DNA of 9,251 bases from Nitrososphaerota archaeon (GTDB taxonomy: Archaea > Thermoproteota > Nitrososphaeria > Nitrososphaerales > Nitrosopumilaceae). The DNA lies in the NCBI GenBank assembly GCA_022565935.1, contig JADFJY010000041.1, positions 1-9,251 on the forward strand, in the 5' to 3' direction. Positions within the stretch are counted from its first letter, which is position 1. The number at the start of each line of letters is the position of its first letter. The notes under the pieces are model-generated. The model was not told the origin of the DNA. It made no database searches and saw only the letters and a program-made list of their open reading frames with translations. This document shows, piece after piece, positions 5,382 to 9,251 of this stretch. The position numbers and the translations under genes were made by a program.

Positions 5382-6025
5382 AGAATATCATCTTCAGCTT
5401 CAGGAGGAATTCCAATTTTTTCTACATATAATTCTCCTGTCAGATCTTTTCTTTTTGGAATTCCTTGTTTCATTTTATGAAATGTGACTGTCATGTCACA
5501 TTTTGTAAAGATATTTGCAGTCTCTCCTGTTTGTGGATCTAATCCAGATGGAACATCAACAGCAAACTTGTAGCAATCTGTTTGATTGATATAATTAATG
5601 GCAGATGCATATGGCTCTAGAATCTCTCCAGAGATGCCAGTACCAAAGATACCATCAACTATGACATCAGGTTTGAAATCAAAGTCAAAAGAATCTCCTG
5701 ACATTAGTTTCACAGATGGCATTTTTTGCAAGATATCCCAATTCCAATTACTTTCCTCGGTTTTGATTTTCTCAGGTGTGCCAAGAAGCATAACTGTAAC
5801 TTTTGCACTATAACCAGCTAAATGTCTTGCCATTACCAAACCATCACCACCATTATTTCCTAATCCTACAAAAATCAGAATATTTTTTGAGTCTACATTT
5901 CCAAGTTTGTCAACTAATCGTCTAACGGATGCAGCACCCGCATTTTCCATCATGAATTTTTTTAAAAATCCCATATCATGACCTTTGTTTTCAATCTGAT
6001 ACATTTGATCAACAGTAATTTCCAT
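5378..6025 (-). CDS. nnrE: NAD(P)H-hydrate epimerase (YjeF_N domain)
   Basis: Interconverts the R and S forms of NAD(P)HX, the damaged hydrated cofactors, so that an ATP- or ADP-dependent dehydratase can restore NAD(P)H. The 215-aa protein is one YjeF_N domain: NAGAASVRRLV (28-38), the dinucleotide-binding loop GLGNNGGDGLVMARHL (54-69), VDGIFGTGISG (123-133), DVPSGLDPQTGE (157-168) and the C-terminal TVTFHKMKQG (179-188). In many archaea this domain is fused to the NnrD dehydratase; here it stands alone and the partner must lie elsewhere. It is the first gene of the operon with the MBL hydrolase and cobT, joined by an ATGA overlap. The ATG at 6023-6025 has a TATA-like element about 26 bp upstream, consistent with a leaderless mRNA. 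Confidence 0.92.
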   Translation of the reverse strand: MEITVDQMYQIENKGHDMGFLKKFMMENAGAASVRRLVDKLGNVDSKNILIFVGLGNNGGDGLVMARHLAGYSAKVTVMLLGTPEKIKTEESNWNWDILQKMPSVKLMSGDSFDFDFKPDVIVDGIFGTGISGEILEPYASAINYINQTDCYKFAVDVPSGLDPQTGETANIFTKCDMTVTFHKMKQGIPKRKDLTGELYVEKIGIPPEAEDDIL

Positions 6026-6047
6026 GATTTACAAGAAAATCATATCC

Positions 6048-6054
6048 AAAATAA
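6048..6054 (-). promoter_or_regulatory. TATA-box candidate for the nnrE operon
   Basis: On the minus strand TTATTTT is centred about 26 bp before the nnrE ATG and no Shine-Dalgarno precedes that codon, fitting a leaderless archaeal promoter. It lies in the 120-bp divergent gap shared with the binding-protein gene. Confidence 0.4.
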
Positions 6055-6087
6055 GAGCTTTGGGAATGTGTTTTAGGTAAAAAATAA

Positions 6088-6117
6088 TTTTTATCTCAAA
6101 AATTCTAATGATTTATC
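6088..6117 (+). promoter_or_regulatory. Promoter candidates for the ABC binding-protein gene
   Basis: Two related TATA-like strings lie here: TTTTTATC at 6088-6095 and TTTATC at 6112-6117. The second is centred about 31 bp before the ATG at 6146 and fits a leaderless or very short leader. The first, matching the string ahead of rps13, would give a leader of roughly 25 nt. I cannot decide between them from sequence. Confidence 0.4.
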
Positions 6118-6145
6118 AACTACATACATCTAAAACCACTAGACA

Positions 6146-7432
6146 ATGAGTGCTGCAGGAAAAATTATAGGAATTGTAATTGTAGGCATCGTTATCATTA
6201 TTGGGTTAGGTATTGTAATTGGAGGCTCAGATACAGAGGTCAGCGAATCTACAGATTCAACAGTTCAAGAAATTTCAGAATTATCAGGTGTTGTCAACAT
6301 AGGATTAATTTTACCACTTTCAGGAGATTTAGCTACTCATGGATTAGAAAACTTGGAAGGCTCAAGATTCGGAGTAGTTGAGTTTAACAAGCATTTGGAG
6401 GAAATAGGAGCTCCATGGACACTAAAAATGACTACAGAGGATTCCGCAACTAGTCCAGTCATTGCATTAGAAAAATTAACTTCACTTAACGCTAAAGGTA
6501 TTAAAATGATAGTTGGTCCTGAAACTAGTTCTAACATTAGAAACATGAAAGGATATTCAGATGCAAACAACATGTTACTAGTTAGTTGTTGTTCATCAGC
6601 TCCATCTTTGGCAATTCCAAATGATAGTGTGTATCGTCTAGTTCCAGATGATTCTAATCAAGGCACTGCACTTTCAAAGCTAATTCAACATGAAGGAATT
6701 CAAGTGCTAGTTCCTGTTTGGAGAGAAGATACATGGGGTGTTGGCTTAAGTAATGCTACTACTAGTTCATTTGTTCAACGTGGTGGAATTATAGATGAGG
6801 GTATTCCTTATAATCCAGAGTCTCTAGAATTTTCTGCATCAACATCATTACTAGCTGAAAAAGTGCAAGGATATGTAGATGAGTATGGAAAAGACAAAGT
6901 AGGTGTAATGTTTTTAGGATTTGCTGAAATTTTATCATTTATGCAATCAGCATCACAACATGAGATTTTAGATGATGTTAGATGGTTTGGACCTGGAGCT
7001 AATACTAAAGAACATAAATTAATTGATGATCCAATTGGTTTAGAGTTCTCAACTAATGTTCAATTTACTACAGTTCAATTTGCAGCATCTAAAATCACTG
7101 ATACTGGTGATGTAAATCTAATTTATGAGAAAGTACAAGATCATCTAACTGAAACTTTGGGAACTGCACCTAACTCATTTGTGCTTTCTTCATATGATGC
7201 TGTTTGGATTATTGGTCTTTCAATACTTGAAACTCAAAGTACTGATGTTACTAAAATAAAAGCAGTGATTTCAGATATTGCAGAAAACTACAGCGGTGCA
7301 ATTGGCCCCACAATACTCAATGAGGCAGGTGATTTGGCACAAGCAAATTATGAAGTCTGGGGAATCAGAGATGGGGAGTGGAAATTATTAGGACTATATA
7401 CTCAATCTACAGATTCAATATCACTAATTTAG
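6146..7432 (+). CDS. ABC transporter substrate-binding protein, HAAT/Liv type, membrane-anchored
   Basis: A 428-aa type I periplasmic-binding-fold protein (Peripla_BP_6, Leu/Ile/Val or amide binding) that should capture a small amino-acid-like solute outside the cell for the LivFGH-type transporter encoded beside it. A single hydrophobic segment at about 7-27 after a short N-terminus with Lys6 is a signal anchor; no lipobox Cys follows. A Ser/Thr/Glu-rich linker (28-47) leads to the domain start VVNIGLILPLSGDLATHG (49-66). Further family marks are IVGPETSS (122-129), VYRLVPDDSNQG (162-173), SYDAVWIIGLSI (349-360), and GPTILNEAGDLAQANYEVWGI (387-407). The pocket strand reads VSCCSSAPSLA (146-156), with an unusual Cys pair. 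The ligand cannot be named; branched-chain amino acids, urea or amides are all possible in this family. It converges on livF, overlapping by 4 bp. Confidence 0.88.
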   Translation: MSAAGKIIGIVIVGIVIIIGLGIVIGGSDTEVSESTDSTVQEISELSGVVNIGLILPLSGDLATHGLENLEGSRFGVVEFNKHLEEIGAPWTLKMTTEDSATSPVIALEKLTSLNAKGIKMIVGPETSSNIRNMKGYSDANNMLLVSCCSSAPSLAIPNDSVYRLVPDDSNQGTALSKLIQHEGIQVLVPVWREDTWGVGLSNATTSSFVQRGGIIDEGIPYNPESLEFSASTSLLAEKVQGYVDEYGKDKVGVMFLGFAEILSFMQSASQHEILDDVRWFGPGANTKEHKLIDDPIGLEFSTNVQFTTVQFAASKITDTGDVNLIYEKVQDHLTETLGTAPNSFVLSSYDAVWIIGLSILETQSTDVTKIKAVISDIAENYSGAIGPTILNEAGDLAQANYEVWGIRDGEWKLLGLYTQSTDSISLI

Positions 7433-8160
7433 GAAATTCCCAAGTATAACTTTCCAAGTTCAGGATGATTCAACAATTCATCAGGTTTTCCTTTGAATAC
7501 ACCTTTGCCATTGGCAAAAAGATAAACAAAATCACCTAAAGCTAGGGCTCTTTTGACATTTTGCTCCACTAGAATAATTGTAATTCCAAAATCATCTCTT
7601 AGTTGTTTAATTTTTGATAGTACCTCATTAGCTAGTTTTGGAGAAAGGCTAGCAGTTGGCTCATCAAAGAGCATAACATTTGGCTGTCTAATCAATGCCA
7701 TACCCATAGCAAGCATTTGACGTTCTCCACCACTAAGAGTATTTGATTTTGATTTTTCAAATTCTTTCAATATAGGAAATGTTTCAAATATTTCAGGTAT
7801 TCTTTGAGACACAAGTTTTGAATTTAAGGTATAGCTAGCCATAATGAGATTTTCCTTTATAGTAAGATTAGAAAACACATTATTCATTTGTGGAAGATAT
7901 GCAATTTTTTTCCTGGCAACTTTATGAGGTGCAAGACCTGTAATTTTTTCACCATTATAACTAATTTCTCCAGAATATACAGTACACAAACCAAAAATAC
8001 TTTTGAGTAATGTACTTTTTCCACTTCCGTTTGGTCCAACTACTACAGTAATTTCTTTTTCTTTTGCATCAAAATCTACATCAAAAAGAATATGACTATT
8101 TACATATCCAGAGTTTAGTGTATCTACATGAATAGTTGAATGGATAGTTTTTTGTGACAT
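7429..8160 (-). CDS. livF: ABC transporter ATP-binding protein, LivF type
   Basis: ATPase subunit of a branched-chain-amino-acid-type importer, acting on the cytoplasmic face with LivG. The 243 aa show Walker A GPNGSGKST (42-50), a Q-loop at Gln91 (YLPQMNN), signature LSGGERQ (142-148), Walker B VMLFDEP (162-168) and the switch region LVEQNV (197-202), where Gln replaces the usual His; VEQN is characteristic of LivF and sets it apart from LivG. The start ATG (8158-8160) abuts the livG stop with no spacer, so the two are surely cotranscribed and probably translationally coupled. Its stop overlaps the stop of the convergent binding-protein gene by 4 bp. The length and motifs look intact. The transported substrate is not evident. 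Confidence 0.93.
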   Translation of the reverse strand: MSQKTIHSTIHVDTLNSGYVNSHILFDVDFDAKEKEITVVVGPNGSGKSTLLKSIFGLCTVYSGEISYNGEKITGLAPHKVARKKIAYLPQMNNVFSNLTIKENLIMASYTLNSKLVSQRIPEIFETFPILKEFEKSKSNTLSGGERQMLAMGMALIRQPNVMLFDEPTASLSPKLANEVLSKIKQLRDDFGITIILVEQNVKRALALGDFVYLFANGKGVFKGKPDELLNHPELGKLYLGIS

Positions 8161-8916
8161 TTATTCTCCCAGATAAGATTCCATTACTTTTGGATTTTTA
8201 ATGACATCATCAGAACTTCCTTGTGCAATAATTTTTCCTCTATTCATTGCAAATACATGATCTGCATATTGTAATGCAATATCTAATCTATGTTCAACAA
8301 TTAAAAATGTAATTTTTTGTTTTTTACAAAGACTAGAAATTTTATCAAATATCTCATGTGCTAATGTTGGATTTACTCCCGCAATAGGCTCATCCATAAG
8401 AATCATCGAAGCATCAGACATCATTGCTCTACCTAATTCAAGAAGTTTTTGCTGACCACCACTAAGATTTCGACTTGTAGTGTCTTTTTTTTCCATAAGA
8501 GAAACCATTTCCATTTTTTCTATTGCCTTATCTGCAATTCTTTTCTCATCATTTTTCCATTTAAATTTTAATGGTGCCATAAGAAATGATTCACCAGCAT
8601 TATCACTGCTAGAAATCAAAAAATTCTCCATAGTGGTAAGAGTGTTAAATGGTTGAGGTATCTGCCAAGTTCTAACTAGACCAGTATTGTAGGTATCAAA
8701 CAATCCTTTTTGAGTAATATCAGTTCCATCAAAAATTATCTTACCATTGTCAGGTTTTAGAAGACCGGAAATCACATTGATGAGTGTAGTTTTTCCACTT
8801 CCATTTGGGCCAATTAGCTGATATAATTTCCCTCGTTCTATTTCCATATCAATTCCATCTAAAACAGTAAGACCACCAAAATGCTTTGTAATACCTGAAA
8901 TAGATAAAATATTCAT
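8161..8916 (-). CDS. livG: ABC transporter ATP-binding protein, LivG type
   Basis: Second ATPase of the same importer, 251 aa from the ATG at 8914-8916. A TTG immediately upstream (8917-8919) is in frame and would add one residue; ATG is preferred. It carries Walker A GPNGSGKTT (36-44), a Q-loop region VRTWQIPQPF (81-90) matching the LivG RTFQ motif, signature LSGGQQ (151-156), Walker B MILMDEP (171-177) with catalytic Glu176, and switch His209 in IVEHRLD. LivG members commonly have LSYGQQ; here it is the standard LSGGQ. It is upstream of livF in the usual G-then-F order, with zero-base spacing. It diverges from the permease gene with only about 41 bp between the start codons. Confidence 0.93.
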   Translation of the reverse strand: MNILSISGITKHFGGLTVLDGIDMEIERGKLYQLIGPNGSGKTTLINVISGLLKPDNGKIIFDGTDITQKGLFDTYNTGLVRTWQIPQPFNTLTTMENFLISSSDNAGESFLMAPLKFKWKNDEKRIADKAIEKMEMVSLMEKKDTTSRNLSGGQQKLLELGRAMMSDASMILMDEPIAGVNPTLAHEIFDKISSLCKKQKITFLIVEHRLDIALQYADHVFAMNRGKIIAQGSSDDVIKNPKVMESYLGE

Positions 8917-8930
8917 CAAAACATCATAGG

Positions 8931-8947
8931 CATAAAGAAATTAAGGG
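8931..8947. promoter_or_regulatory. Overlapping divergent promoters of livG and livH
   Basis: Minus-strand CTTAATTT (8938-8945) is centred about 25 bp before the livG ATG. Plus-strand CATAAAG (8931-8937) is centred about 24 bp before the livH TTG at 8958, or AAATTAAG (8938-8945) about 28 bp before the TTG at 8970. If both transcripts are leaderless, the two TATA sites are adjacent or shared, and the initiation complexes should exclude each other. This is inferred from spacing only. Confidence 0.4.
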
Positions 8948-8957
8948 TTTTCGATCT

Positions 8958-9251
8958 TTGAATGATAACTTGGCTCTTGATCCAATATTTTCGGATGCTA
9001 TAATTTTTGCAAGTCTTTTAGCTCTACTCAGTATTGGACTTACACTTACTTATCTAACAACTAGAGTTCCAAATTTTGCTCATGCGTCATTTGCTACTAT
9101 TGGTGTATACATTGCATTAGTTACAACAAGGGTTTGGGATAGTACACCATACATTGCAATTCCAATTGCATTTGTAATTTCAGGAGTAGTAGCTGTTGCT
9201 TTGTATACTTTTATTTTAAAACCATTAATTCGTAAAGGTGCTTCTCAAGCA
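8958..9251 (+). CDS. livH: ABC transporter permease, LivH type (5' part, runs off the window)
   Basis: The first 98 codons of an inner permease subunit (BPD_transp_2). Hydrophobic segments lie at about 13-35, 42-59 and 63-87 counted from TTG 8958. The stretch TTRVPNFAHASFATIGVYIAL corresponds to the LivH hallmark (NFAHG...GAY) in the first helices; TLTYL precedes it. No in-frame ATG exists: TTG at 8958 (LNDNLALDP) and TTG at 8970 are the candidates, with weak preference for 8958 because of the A/T box about 24 bp upstream. Upstream the frame is open back to a TAG at 8901 but offers only ATT. The gene diverges from livG and most likely continues, possibly followed by livM, past the right edge. 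Truncation is due to the window, not a mutation. Confidence 0.88.
   Translation, partial: MNDNLALDPIFSDAIIFASLLALLSIGLTLTYLTTRVPNFAHASFATIGVYIALVTTRVWDSTPYIAIPIAFVISGVVAVALYTFILKPLIRKGASQA

Noticed and set aside
5598..5813. 71-codon plus-strand frame inside nnrE
   Set aside because: Shadow of the conserved YjeF_N domain, no motif of its own.
6026..6145. Cobalamin riboswitch ahead of the nnrE-MBL-cobT operon
   Set aside because: No B12-box-like sequence is seen and the likely leaderless start leaves no room for a riboswitch on the operon side.
6337..6573. 78-codon minus-strand frame inside the binding-protein gene
   Set aside because: Antisense of a conserved fold; hydrophobic pieces arise from the complement of common codons.
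8962..9003. ATG at 8962 as the permease start
   Set aside because: It is out of frame with the permease and hits a stop after 13 codons; TTG at 8958 or 8970 is in frame.

Overview
This window looks like a core-genome segment of a low-GC archaeon, most likely a mesophilic ammonia-oxidising thaumarchaeon close to Nitrosopumilus. The evidence is strongly A/T-rich DNA, archaeal-type uS13 and uS4 ribosomal proteins, an archaeal CobT-family (TIGR00303/UPF0284-like) protein, and A/T boxes about 24-31 bp ahead of many start codons, as expected for leaderless archaeal transcripts. The placement is inferred from gene content and sequence style, not from a database match.

Layout, left to right. (1) A 103-aa winged-helix protein on the minus strand, and divergently a 50-aa cysteine-rich ORF at 401-553. 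(2) rps13 and rps4 on the plus strand, both with repetitive low-complexity C-terminal tails, followed closely by glmS (glucosamine-6-phosphate synthase). (3) A tightly coupled minus-strand operon nnrE - metallo-beta-lactamase-fold hydrolase - cobT-like, whose junctions are two 4-bp start/stop overlaps; its 3' end overlaps the 3' end of glmS by 14 bp. (4) A branched-chain-amino-acid-type (HAAT) ABC transporter on both strands: substrate-binding protein (plus), livF and livG (minus, converging on the binding-protein gene), and the start of a LivH-type permease (plus) running off the right edge.

The transporter genes should form one uptake system: a membrane-anchored binding protein outside the cell, permease subunits (LivH here, a LivM expected beyond the edge) and two ATPases. 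The nnrE-MBL-cobT operon joins NAD(P)HX repair, a glyoxalase II/persulfide-dioxygenase-like hydrolase and lower-ligand activation for cobalamin. GlmS feeds UDP-GlcNAc synthesis for glycosylation and the cell surface.

I see no mobile element, CRISPR array, tRNA, rRNA or defence system. The window reads as ordinary housekeeping DNA. Its less ordinary points are the small Cys-rich ORF, the repeat-expanded ribosomal tails, the crossed promoters between livG and livH, a vicinal Cys pair near the predicted ligand pocket of the binding protein, and the composition of the cobT operon.
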